Shown here: in pieces, positions 16,857-24,455 of the stretch
How positions within the stretch are numbered: position 1 is the stretch's first letter
Layout: every line of letters starts with the position of its first letter
Assembly (NCBI GenBank): GCA_030950395.1
Contig: JAUZRP010000002.1
Span: forward strand, 47,692 to 111,691
Direction: 5' to 3'
Origin: Desulfonauticus sp.
Lineage (GTDB): Bacteria > Desulfobacterota > Desulfovibrionia > Desulfovibrionales > Desulfonatronovibrionaceae
DNA: 64,000 nt
The notes under the pieces: generated by a model
Seen by the model: the letters and a program-made list of their open reading frames with translations, nothing else
The model's database searches: none
What the model was told of the DNA's origin: nothing
Made by a program: the position numbers and the translations under genes

Positions 16857-16889
16857 TACCTTAAGAAAGGTAATCAAATTCTGTCAAGA
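16857..16889 (-). promoter_or_regulatory. Candidate qrc promoter region with inverted repeat
   Basis: A minus-strand TTGACA lies at 16884-16889. At 16857-16876 there is a perfect 8-base inverted repeat ATTACCTT-AAGA-AAGGTAAT just downstream, where the -10 box should be; the -10 match itself is weak (TTAAGG). The repeat could be an operator controlling qrcABCD. The remainder of this gap up to 17005 is low-complexity AT-rich sequence. Confidence 0.35.
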
Positions 16890-17005
16890 ATGTTTAAGAA
16901 AAAATTCACATATTTCCTTAATAAAAATTTCAAGAAATTCAAGAAAAAATTTTTACCCAAACAATTATTTTTTTACCTCGCCAGCACATTTTTTACTTAA
17001 CTATT

Positions 17006-18418
17006 TTATCCTTCCCTACCATACTTATCCTCAAATCTTACAATATCATCTTCTTCCAAATAAGGGCCAGACTGAATTTCAATAATCTCTACAGGCACTT
17101 TGCCAGGATTTCTCAAACGATGTTTAGCCCCTTTGGGAATGTCTACAGACTGATTCTCAGTGAGCAAAATAATTTTATCCTCTAAGGTAACTTCCGCACT
17201 ACCTCTAATGACAATCCAATGTTCACTTCTATGATAGTGCATCTGAAGACTAAGACTTTCACCTTCTCTAACAACTATTTTCTTGATCTTATAAAATTCT
17301 CCTTCTTCCAAAATAGTATAACTTCCCCAGGGACGCTGCACCGTAAGATGAGCTTCAATCAAACGCTTATCTTTTTTCTTTAAAGCACTAACAACATCCT
17401 TAACTTTTTGCACCTGATTTTTAGGGATTACAAGAGTAGCATCTCTAGTTTGCACCACAATTAAATCCTTTAGACCCACGGCTGCTAACTTGCTACCATA
17501 AGAAAAAAGCAAACTATCCTGGCAATCCAAGGAAAGTACATCCCCCCTAATCACACACCCTTGTTCGTCTTTTTCTCCCAAACGATAAATCGCTTCCCAA
17601 TTGCCTAAATCGTCCCAACCAAAACCAGCAGGAATCACTCCCACTTTTTTTGCCTTTTCCATAATTCCATAATCTACTGAAATATCTGGCATTTTAGAAT
17701 AATTCGCTAAAAAGGAAGACGTTTTTCTCTTTTGCCAAAACTTCCAAATAACCGGTTGTTGGGCCTCTAACTCTTGAAAAAAAACACTACCTCCTAGCAC
17801 AAATAAACCACTGTTCCAATAATACCTTCCCTCGGCAACAAATTGTTTGGCTCTGGACAAATCTGGTTTTTCCACAAATTGCTCCACTTCAAAAAAATCT
17901 TTTTTTAGAGGCTTTCCAACCTTTATATAACCATAACCTGTCTCAGGTTTGTGAGGTTTTATGCCAAAAGTAACCATCCACCCCTGTTTAGCCCATTTGT
18001 AGGCAAAGAGCAAATCCTCACTCCAGGCCTCGTTATCTTCTATTTGATGGTCAGAGGGAAATACTGCAAAAACCTGTTCTTCTGGGTCGTCACAAATAGC
18101 CTCTATTCCGGCCAAAATAGCAGGCAAAGTATTTCTGCCTACTGGTTCAGCTACAGTTCTAATTTCTTGTTCAGAGACTATATCTCTTAACTGCCTTTTA
18201 ACCTCAAAAACGTGCTCCTCATTGGTTATTACCACGATATTTTGGGGCAAAAACAAATCAAGCGATCTTAGCACTGTTTGTTGCAAAAGACTCAGCTTGC
18301 CATTTAAAGATAACAACTGTTTAGGCATAAGGGCCCTGGAAAGAGGCCATAACCTACTGCCTGAACCACCTGCCAAAATCAAGGCAAAAAAATTAGAAGG
18401 AGCTAATTCTTTGGACAT
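17006..18418 (-). CDS. manC: Mannose-1-phosphate guanylyltransferase / mannose-6-phosphate isomerase
   Basis: A 470-residue bifunctional ManC/AlgA-type enzyme making GDP-mannose for surface polysaccharides. The N-terminal nucleotidyltransferase has ILAGGSGSRLWPLSRALMPKQ, FPSDHQI, FVEKPD and YYWNSGLF; the C-terminal cupin isomerase has VQRPWGSYTILEEGEFYKIK and LQMHYHRSEHWIVIRGSAEV with the metal-binding histidines. ATG 18418 is chosen since AAGGAGG lies shortly upstream; a longer frame would overlap rfbC. It follows the rfbC stop directly, so both form an operon. Confidence 0.95.
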   Translation of the reverse strand: MSKELAPSNFFALILAGGSGSRLWPLSRALMPKQLLSLNGKLSLLQQTVLRSLDLFLPQNIVVITNEEHVFEVKRQLRDIVSEQEIRTVAEPVGRNTLPAILAGIEAICDDPEEQVFAVFPSDHQIEDNEAWSEDLLFAYKWAKQGWMVTFGIKPHKPETGYGYIKVGKPLKKDFFEVEQFVEKPDLSRAKQFVAEGRYYWNSGLFVLGGSVFFQELEAQQPVIWKFWQKRKTSSFLANYSKMPDISVDYGIMEKAKKVGVIPAGFGWDDLGNWEAIYRLGEKDEQGCVIRGDVLSLDCQDSLLFSYGSKLAAVGLKDLIVVQTRDATLVIPKNQVQKVKDVVSALKKKDKRLIEAHLTVQRPWGSYTILEEGEFYKIKKIVVREGESLSLQMHYHRSEHWIVIRGSAEVTLEDKIILLTENQSVDIPKGAKHRLRNPGKVPVEIIEIQSGPYLEEDDIVRFEDKYGREG

Positions 18419-18419
18419 T

Positions 18420-18989
18420 TTAAATTCCCTCCTTAAATTCAAAAGGACTATCCACCTCTTTAAATAAAGGTTGTTTTTGGTCCTTTTCTGAAAGAATAAG
18501 TTTATCTTTGGCCATAGGCCAGTCGATGCTTAACGCTGGATCCGCAAAATATATGCCTCCCTCATGCTCCGCAGAATAAAAATTATCCACTTTATACATA
18601 AAATGCGTGTTTTCTTCTAACACCAGATAACCATGGGCAAAACCACGGGGAATTAACATTTGTTGGCCATTTTCACTACTTAATTCCAGTCCAAACACCT
18701 GCCCGTATGTGGGAGAACCCTTGCGTAAATCCAAAACCACATCATACACCCTACCTTTTACCACCCAAACTAATTTGGCCTGATCCATAGGCGGACGCTG
18801 AAAATGTAGCCCTCTAAGGACCCCTTTACATTTGGAAAAGGCATGGTTATCTTGAACGAATGTGTAATTTAAGTTTACTTGTTCAAACTTTTTAGCATTA
18901 TAGGTCTCCACAAAAAAACCTCGTTCATCCCTAAAAAAACGAGGTTTTAAAATCAATAATCCGGGAAATTTTGTTTCAATGACTTCCAT
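18420..18989 (-). CDS. rfbC: dTDP-4-dehydrorhamnose 3,5-epimerase
   Basis: A 189-residue RmlC-type cupin that epimerises dTDP-4-keto-6-deoxyglucose in dTDP-rhamnose synthesis. The signatures are KPRFFRDERGFFVETYN, VQDNHAFSKCKGVLRGLHFQ (with the catalytic histidine in RGLHFQ), VVLDLRKGSPTYGQ and LIPRGFAHGYLVLEE. Length is normal. It forms an operon with manC. Its start codon overlaps the start of the divergent bioF gene by 11 bases, which leaves no separate promoter space between them. Confidence 0.95.
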   Translation of the reverse strand: MEVIETKFPGLLILKPRFFRDERGFFVETYNAKKFEQVNLNYTFVQDNHAFSKCKGVLRGLHFQRPPMDQAKLVWVVKGRVYDVVLDLRKGSPTYGQVFGLELSSENGQQMLIPRGFAHGYLVLEENTHFMYKVDNFYSAEHEGGIYFADPALSIDWPMAKDKLILSEKDQKQPLFKEVDSPFEFKEGI

Positions 18990-20205
18990 AAAAAACTCCT
19001 TTGCAAGTCCAGGTTTAAAAAATCAAAGGTACTTCTGGGACGCTTACATTTCGTCCTTACTGGAAAAACAAAAAAAAGCCAACCTCTTTCGTTACTGCCT
19101 TGATCTCAAACAAGGAACAGATTTATACATCAAAATAACTAACAACAAACTACTTAATCTTGCCTCAAACAATTATCTAGGTCTAAGTAATCATTCTGAG
19201 TTAAAAAAAGCAGTTTTAGAAGCAATAAATCAATTTGGAGTCGGGTCAGGAGCATCTCCTCTAGTCTCCGGCCATAGTGAGCCATTAAGGCAATTAGAAC
19301 AGGAGCTGGCTCAATATAAAGAAACAGAACAAGCCATTATATTTAGTTCTGGATATGCTACCAATTTGGGCCTATTTTCTGCTCTGGCAGATAAACACAC
19401 TATTGTCTTTGGTGATAAAATAAATCATGCCAGTATTCTAGATGGCATTCTCCTGTCTAGAGCAAAAATGATAAGATACAGACATCTAGATACAAATCAC
19501 CTGGAAACATTATTATCAACTTATAAAAATAACGAAAAAAAAATCGTAGTAACAGACACGATCTTTAGTATGGATGGAGACCTAGCTCCTCTAAAAGAAC
19601 TTGTGAAATTAAAAAAAACATATCATTTTTTATTAATTGTAGATGAAGCCCATGCGCTTGGTATTTTTGGACAAGGAAAAGGTCTGACACATCATTACAA
19701 CTTACATAAACATATTGATATCCAGATGGGAACTTTAAGCAAATCTCTAGGTTGTCAAGGTGGCTACGTATGTGCCCAAAAAAACATCATTTCCCTACTG
19801 ATTAATAAAGCCAGATCCTTTATCTTTTCTACGGCCCTATCTCCTATCATCTGTCAGGCAGCTCTGGCAGGATTAAACCTGATCAAAAACAATCCTTCCT
19901 GGGGGGAACAACTATTAACCCTTAGCCAGGAAATAAGAAATTTCCTAAAAGAACTTGAATTTAACACAGGTTCATCCAATTCCCAAATCATACCTATTAT
20001 TTTACAAGACCCTTACATTACCCTACAAGCTCATAATTTTTTGCAAAAACAAGGTGTATTTGCTCCAGCCATAAGACCACCAGCTGTTCCTCACGGAACA
20101 TCCAGGTTAAGAATAAGTCTAAGACTGGATCTGGGCGAAAAGGAAATAAAACTGCTTAAAAAGGCTTTTAAACAACTAAAACTATTCCTGCAAAAAAATT
20201 TTTAG
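18979..20205 (+). CDS. bioF: 8-amino-7-oxononanoate synthase (BioF-type)
   Basis: A 408-residue PLP-dependent alpha-oxoamine synthase. BioF condenses pimeloyl-ACP or -CoA with alanine in biotin synthesis. Visible signatures are LLNLASNNYLGLSNHSEL, FGVGSGASPLVSGHSEPLRQ, IFSSGYATNLG, LLIVDEAHALGIFGQGKG and the PLP lysine in MGTLSKSLGCQGGYV. The start ATG 18979 is the only reasonable one and overlaps rfbC on the other strand; its ribosome binding site is weak. Close relatives such as glycine C-acetyltransferase are hard to exclude from sequence, but the bioG/bioC-like genes just downstream support a biotin role. Confidence 0.88.
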   Translation: MTSIKNSFASPGLKNQRYFWDAYISSLLEKQKKANLFRYCLDLKQGTDLYIKITNNKLLNLASNNYLGLSNHSELKKAVLEAINQFGVGSGASPLVSGHSEPLRQLEQELAQYKETEQAIIFSSGYATNLGLFSALADKHTIVFGDKINHASILDGILLSRAKMIRYRHLDTNHLETLLSTYKNNEKKIVVTDTIFSMDGDLAPLKELVKLKKTYHFLLIVDEAHALGIFGQGKGLTHHYNLHKHIDIQMGTLSKSLGCQGGYVCAQKNIISLLINKARSFIFSTALSPIICQAALAGLNLIKNNPSWGEQLLTLSQEIRNFLKELEFNTGSSNSQIIPIILQDPYITLQAHNFLQKQGVFAPAIRPPAVPHGTSRLRISLRLDLGEKEIKLLKKAFKQLKLFLQKNF

Positions 20206-20227
20206 TCAATAATTTACTTTGACAAAA

Positions 20228-20373
20228 TTCAACTGGTAAAATTATTTGTAGTAGTTAGATACACGTTTAATAATAAAATTTTTTCAATAATTTAAGATGG
20301 TTACAAATTTACACTTTAACTCAAAAAACACAATTTTTGGGTTTTTGCAATGATATCTTTATAAAATTTAATG
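20228..20373 (+). repeat. Dispersed repeat, copy D
   Basis: It has ATTCAACTGGTAAAATTATT at the left, the core TCAATAATTTAAGATGGTTA near 20284, and the right end CAATTTTTGGGTTTTTGCAA followed by TGATATCTTTATAA. It lies between bioF and the bioG-like gene. Confidence 0.75.
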
Positions 20374-20405
20374 TAAAATATACTTATTTAATGTAAAAAC
20401 TTACT
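20366..20405 (+). repeat. Tandem 20-bp direct repeat
   Basis: Two adjacent 20-base units, ATTTAATGTAAAATATACTT and ATTTAATGTAAAAACTTACT, follow directly on copy D and precede the bioG-like gene by about 65 bases. They could be tandem binding sites or slippage products. Confidence 0.55.
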
Positions 20406-20470
20406 GTTTAAACTATCGTTCAAAATTTAATTCTTAGCCTCTAAGACTAAAATTACGAGTAAAAACTGTG

Positions 20471-21148
20471 ATGAAAAACATAAGCTCTAATTTTTTATCT
20501 TCACCTAGATTAATGTTTGTATCTGGCTGGGCAGGATTTCCAGAATTTTTTCCTACTTTTTCCCAAAACTATATTTTTATTATACCGTTTATCACTCATG
20601 CTCCAGAAGAAATTATTTTGCAAATAAATAAAACCAATCCCACCTATCTATTAGCCTGGTCCACAGGAGCTCACATAATTTTAAAACATATAAATGAAAT
20701 AACAGTGAAACAAATATTTTTAATATCTCCATTTATTCACTTCCCTGACTTTGTTGACACATCAATTTTAGATAAAATGGAATTAAATATAAAAAAACAC
20801 CCTATGCGAATACTAAAAAATTTTTTTAAAAAAGCAGGTTTCCCTGAAATTGATTTTCATATAAAAAAAATTAACACAAAAAACTTAATTGAAAATTTAG
20901 CCCAAGGATTAATTTTTTTAAAACATTCTAAAGTAGATATATTAAAATTAGATTTGAATTGTAAAAAATTATATTTAATCCACAGCAAAAAAGACAGGAT
21001 TATTCCTTATCTTCAATCTGACTTAATAGCCCAAAAGCTTATGTTGCCTGAAGAAAATGTTATCTATATAAAAACAAATAACCACTATATATCAGAAAAC
21101 GAATTATGCAGGATAATTTATGAAAAAACAAATTGCAAATTTTTTTAA
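20471..21148 (+). CDS. BioG-like alpha/beta hydrolase (pimeloyl-ACP methyl ester esterase)
   Basis: A 225-residue small alpha/beta hydrolase resembling BioG, which removes the methyl ester from pimeloyl-ACP methyl ester to end BioC-dependent pimelate assembly. The N-terminal LMFVSGWAGFPEFF, nucleophile elbow LLAWSTGAHIILK (Ser in W-S-T-G), acid HSKKDRIIPY and histidine NNHYIS supply a plausible triad. The elbow has alanine where GxSxG has its first glycine, as is common in BioG. The downstream gene is bioC-like and overlaps by 29 bases, supporting the assignment. A GTG at 20468 directly precedes the ATG used here. Very high AT content suggests a different history from bioF. Confidence 0.7.
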   Translation: MKNISSNFLSSPRLMFVSGWAGFPEFFPTFSQNYIFIIPFITHAPEEIILQINKTNPTYLLAWSTGAHIILKHINEITVKQIFLISPFIHFPDFVDTSILDKMELNIKKHPMRILKNFFKKAGFPEIDFHIKKINTKNLIENLAQGLIFLKHSKVDILKLDLNCKKLYLIHSKKDRIIPYLQSDLIAQKLMLPEENVIYIKTNNHYISENELCRIIYEKTNCKFF

Positions 21149-21860
21149 TAAAGGTTCAAAACACTATTCAAAAGAGGCTATCATCCAAAAATATGTAGCA
21201 AAAAAATGTATTTCTAAAATAGAAGGGAAATATTTTCCCTATATTCTAGAAATCGGAGCTGGTGGAAATATTTTAACATCCTTAATTCAACGTCAGATAA
21301 AAACCAAAGTTTTAGTAGCTATAGACATATCCTCCCAAATGCTGTCTTATTGTACAAATGGTATAAAAATAATTGCCGATGGAGAATATGCTCCTTTTAA
21401 ACCCAATAGTTTTGATTTAGTGCTCAGCTCTTCTGCTATGCAATGGTATAATTTTGCTCCAGCATCCATACAAAATAACATCTCACTGGTTAAAACAGGA
21501 GGACAATATTCTTTTGCTTTTTTTATAAAAGGAACATTAAAAGAACTAGAAACAATATCCAAAGAGACACAATTTGGTTCTATATTTCATCTTCAAACTC
21601 AAGAAAAATATCTAAAGTTTTTCAAAAACAAAAAAATAAAATTTAATTATGAAATTGAAACAAAAAAAATTTATTTTCCATCTGTAAAAGACATTTTAAA
21701 ACATCTTCAAAAAACAGGGACAAATTATACTACAAATAAATACAGATACGGTAAAGAAAAGTATAAAAATTTTTGCAAACTATACACCAAAAAATATTCT
21801 AAAAATAATTCAGTATTTATCACTTATAAAATACTATATATCTGGGGGTATAAAGAATAA
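21120..21860 (+). CDS. bioC: BioC-like malonyl-ACP O-methyltransferase
   Basis: A 246-residue class I SAM-dependent methyltransferase. It has IANFFNKGSKHYSKEAIIQK at the N-terminus, motif I ILEIGAGGNILT, VAIDISSQML, and SFDLVLSSSAMQWYNF, where AMQW corresponds to the ALQW block seen in BioC proteins. BioC methylates malonyl-ACP to disguise it as a fatty-acid primer, opening biotin synthesis. It overlaps the bioG-like gene and ends the operon before a bidirectional terminator. Divergence is high, so a different small-molecule methyltransferase cannot be excluded, but the neighbourhood argues for BioC. Confidence 0.75.
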   Translation: MKKQIANFFNKGSKHYSKEAIIQKYVAKKCISKIEGKYFPYILEIGAGGNILTSLIQRQIKTKVLVAIDISSQMLSYCTNGIKIIADGEYAPFKPNSFDLVLSSSAMQWYNFAPASIQNNISLVKTGGQYSFAFFIKGTLKELETISKETQFGSIFHLQTQEKYLKFFKNKKIKFNYEIETKKIYFPSVKDILKHLQKTGTNYTTNKYRYGKEKYKNFCKLYTKKYSKNNSVFITYKILYIWGYKE

Positions 21861-21885
21861 AACAAAAAACAACCTGTCGAAATAT

Positions 21886-21917
21886 AAAAAAAGCGAGGGA
21901 TATCCCTCGCTTTTTTT
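21886..21917. terminator. Bidirectional terminator between bioC and the YeiH-type gene
   Basis: A near-perfect palindrome: A7 then GCGAGGGA, TATCCCTCGC, then T7. It supplies a GC-rich stem with T-runs on both strands, exactly between two convergent genes. Confidence 0.9.
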
Positions 21918-21939
21918 ATAAATTGAACTTTTATAGGCT

Positions 21940-23535
21940 TTATTTTACATAAGCAGCAATATTTGGTATTTGCATACCGTGATGGAAAAGATAGGCTACA
22001 ATAACTGCAACAGGAATAATGAACAAGAACAATCCCACAAAGTATACCCAGACCATCTTACCAAATTGACATTCTTTTAACTTTTTAAAATCAGTAATAA
22101 TACCAAGACTAATAAAAGTTAGCATAAAGAACAACTTTCTCATTCCCTTTTCTACAGGCACAACCCCAGCTTTAATAGACTTCAACAAGGCTGCTCCTTC
22201 AGGAGCACCGCTATGTCCAGGACCAAAGAAAATAGCTAACAGCAACAACCAGGCCGTAAAATAACCTAAAACAAACTTTGGAAAACGATGCCATATTTCA
22301 GATGGTGGCACATATTCTCCAGGACGTCTTTCTACTTTATAAACCCAAATCATAGCCAACACAAAAGCCCAAATACCAATAAATACGTCGATCCAAACTT
22401 TAGTCATAACTGCACTAGCAGTAATAATACCTTCAGGCCAAACAACCTGTCCGTTAGTTTCGGTTTGAATCTTACTTCTTAAAAAGGTGTCAAGTAATTC
22501 TCCAGCAGCAGCATCTGCTCCATCTGTTTTTACAGAAAGACCAAGAGCAGCTCCACCTACTAAAGGATCTTTTGTACCGGGCCAAACATGGGTAAAAAAA
22601 CCGGGTAAAACAATCAACTCAATAACCGCCCACACAACAACCAAAGCAGAAACCATAATAGAAACTACCGGTTTAGCCCTCACTGCTCCTCCCGTTGCTA
22701 CTGCAGCAGAAACACCACAAATAGAAATACCAGAACCTAAAACAGCAGCTGTTTTTCTGGGGAGTTTAAAAATTTTTCTGGAAATAGTATAAATACCAGG
22801 CCAAAAAATTAAATAAGCAACAATAGTAGCTGTTGCGCCTGCAAAAAATAAATCAAAGGTTAATTGACTGGCTACATTGCCCAACTTATGGGAAAATCCA
22901 GCGAGTTTAATAGGTAAATATCCCAATTTAGCACCTAAATAAACAATAGCAGTTTTAATATACCATTCTGGTTTAGCAGCTTCAGTTAAATAGTTGGCCA
23001 AGCCTTTAAAGAAATTACCAATAATTAGCCCCACAATTAAAGCCAAAATAAAAGATGCACCCCCACCAAGAGAAAGAGCAAAATTTAGACCATATTTATG
23101 CCAATCAACTTTGGTAGCAGCAAAAAAAGCATGGTGACCAATAAACCAGGTGGCAATGGTTAAAAAGAAAATAATGGTCCAACCACCTATAAATTTTTTC
23201 ACATTCCACTTCATACATTTAGCACCAATAGTAGTGGCCACTCCAAAAATAACGTATGTCCAAAGCACAGACCACCACCCAAGGCCTTTATAAAAATCTT
23301 TAGCCGTAAGGCTATACTTAGCTCCCAAAGCATAAAAGGCTTTACTGATATCACCCTTGCCCCCTGGAGGCGGATTAAACACCCATTTTGTAGGATAGGT
23401 AATCCAACCGACCAAATCAATACCCCAAATATTTAAAAGCGATAAAAAGAAAAAACCCAGTCCCAACCAAACAGCCCACCAGTCTTCCTGAGTGAGCATG
23501 CCTGTATACCACTTTCTGTTGGATAAATCTGTCAT
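21940..23535 (-). CDS. YeiH-family putative sulfate exporter
   Basis: A 531-residue polytopic membrane protein of the YeiH/UPF0324 family, annotated as putative sulfate exporters, with function not firmly shown. The core motifs TAAVLGSGISICGVSAAVATGGAV and IIGNFF are visible (the GSGISICGVSAAVA block is diagnostic). It is longer than E. coli YeiH because of an N-terminal extension of about 150 residues with extra hydrophobic segments and a periplasmic-looking stretch. A GGGGGA binding site precedes ATG 23535. Two small genes lie upstream in the same operon. In a sulfate reducer it may move sulfur oxyanions or related anions, an inference from the family name only. Confidence 0.85.
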   Translation of the reverse strand: MTDLSNRKWYTGMLTQEDWWAVWLGLGFFFLSLLNIWGIDLVGWITYPTKWVFNPPPGGKGDISKAFYALGAKYSLTAKDFYKGLGWWSVLWTYVIFGVATTIGAKCMKWNVKKFIGGWTIIFFLTIATWFIGHHAFFAATKVDWHKYGLNFALSLGGGASFILALIVGLIIGNFFKGLANYLTEAAKPEWYIKTAIVYLGAKLGYLPIKLAGFSHKLGNVASQLTFDLFFAGATATIVAYLIFWPGIYTISRKIFKLPRKTAAVLGSGISICGVSAAVATGGAVRAKPVVSIMVSALVVVWAVIELIVLPGFFTHVWPGTKDPLVGGAALGLSVKTDGADAAAGELLDTFLRSKIQTETNGQVVWPEGIITASAVMTKVWIDVFIGIWAFVLAMIWVYKVERRPGEYVPPSEIWHRFPKFVLGYFTAWLLLLAIFFGPGHSGAPEGAALLKSIKAGVVPVEKGMRKLFFMLTFISLGIITDFKKLKECQFGKMVWVYFVGLFLFIIPVAVIVAYLFHHGMQIPNIAAYVK

Positions 23536-23569
23536 AACTATCCCCCTTACAAAAATTTATACTGCTCTT

Positions 23570-23818
23570 TTAATGCTCTCTTCTAACCACTAAAACCCTA
23601 TTAAAATAATGCTGCATATACTGCCTCATCCACTCGGGAATAACTGCCGTATTAAAATACATCCAGACTCTAACTTCTTTTTGAGAAGCAAAATTTTCAC
23701 TCTCTAACACATACGCTTTTACCTTCTCATCAAGCTCTTCCAAAGTGTAACCCCTAAATTCTACCCCGTTATCAAAAGCAACCCAATCTTTGCCATCGTG
23801 AATAATAGTGAGCTCCAC
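23570..23818 (-). CDS. Hypothetical 82-residue soluble protein of the YeiH-type operon
   Basis: I do not recognise a named family. It is a small soluble protein: a beta-rich N-terminus (MELTIIHDGKDWVAFDNG), a segment YTLEELDEKVKAYVLES likely to be helical, and a C-terminal half with VRVWMYFNTAVIPEWMRQYM and a basic tail. The start is GTG at 23818, 5 bases after AGGAGG. It stands 9 bases after the preceding small membrane protein gene and 34 bases before the transporter gene, so it may be an accessory protein of the transporter. Confidence 0.7.
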   Translation of the reverse strand: MELTIIHDGKDWVAFDNGVEFRGYTLEELDEKVKAYVLESENFASQKEVRVWMYFNTAVIPEWMRQYMQHYFNRVLVVRREH

Positions 23819-23827
23819 CTTAGCCTC

Positions 23828-24022
23828 CTAATGTAAAATAGAAGTGGGAACAAACCAAAGACCTATCAGCAAGACTATAATAGCCACTGCAAAAGAGCCA
23901 AGAACCAATTTGGTTTCTATGGGTTCCCAGGGCTCAGCTCCTTCTAAGACATCATGAGTTTCCATAGCATCTACACTTAAAGAACTGCCACCAACTTCAC
24001 ATTGTTTTTTTTCTTCTGCCAT
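23828..24022 (-). CDS. Small single-span membrane protein of the YeiH-type operon
   Basis: A 64-residue protein with a charged N-terminal half (EEKKQCEVGGSSLSVDAMET) and a C-terminal membrane segment LVLGSFAVAIIVLLIGLWFV close to the end. ATG 24022 is chosen over the longer frame since AAGGAGGG is placed right before it. It is the first gene of the three-gene operon ending in the YeiH-type transporter. This architecture fits a small regulatory or stabilising subunit; no homologue is claimed. Confidence 0.65.
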   Translation of the reverse strand: MAEEKKQCEVGGSSLSVDAMETHDVLEGAEPWEPIETKLVLGSFAVAIIVLLIGLWFVPTSILH

Positions 24023-24210
24023 AACACCCTCCTTTGAATATTTTTTTGTTAATTTCACCTTATCAATTTTAATGCCACAAACAACTTCAAGATAACCTAT
24101 TGTTTTTACAAAACATTTTTTTTATCAACACCATTAAAAGTGCTAACTTTAGTTAGCAGACAAAATCCTTTAGAATACATAAAAGTTTAATTTTTTAGTA
24201 TTTGTTAATT

Positions 24211-24350
24211 AAAGATCCAACAGCAACAATTATTTTGAGTAGTTAAAAGCAAATTTAATAATAAAATCTTTAATAATTTAAGCTGGTTACAATCTGAGAA
24301 TTTAATCAAAAACACAAACTTAAACTTTTGCAGTCACACCTAATAAGTTA
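24211..24350 (+). repeat. Dispersed repeat, copy E
   Basis: A good full-length copy: AAAGATCCAACAGCAACAAT, core TAATAATTTAAGCTGGTTAC, TTTAATCAAAAACACAAACT and right end CTTTTGCAGTCACACCTAAT. It occupies the gap 24059-24455 between two divergent transcripts; the rest of this gap shows no other clear feature. Confidence 0.8.
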
Positions 24351-24455
24351 ATGGAAAAATTGACCTATGTAAAAATAAGCATTATCAAAACTGACAGTTA
24401 GTTCTAAAAATTTCAGGCTAAATCTAAAATTTTCATTGAATTCTAAGAGGTAATT

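Noticed and set aside
16818..17000. 60-codon plus-strand open frame upstream of qrcA
   Set aside because: Low-complexity Lys/Phe-rich translation from AT-rich sequence; it overlaps the candidate qrc promoter and lacks a ribosome binding site.
20206..20470. BirA operator before the bio genes
   Set aside because: No TTGTTAACC-N-GGTTAACAA type dyad is present; only the repeat copy and a tandem 20-mer.
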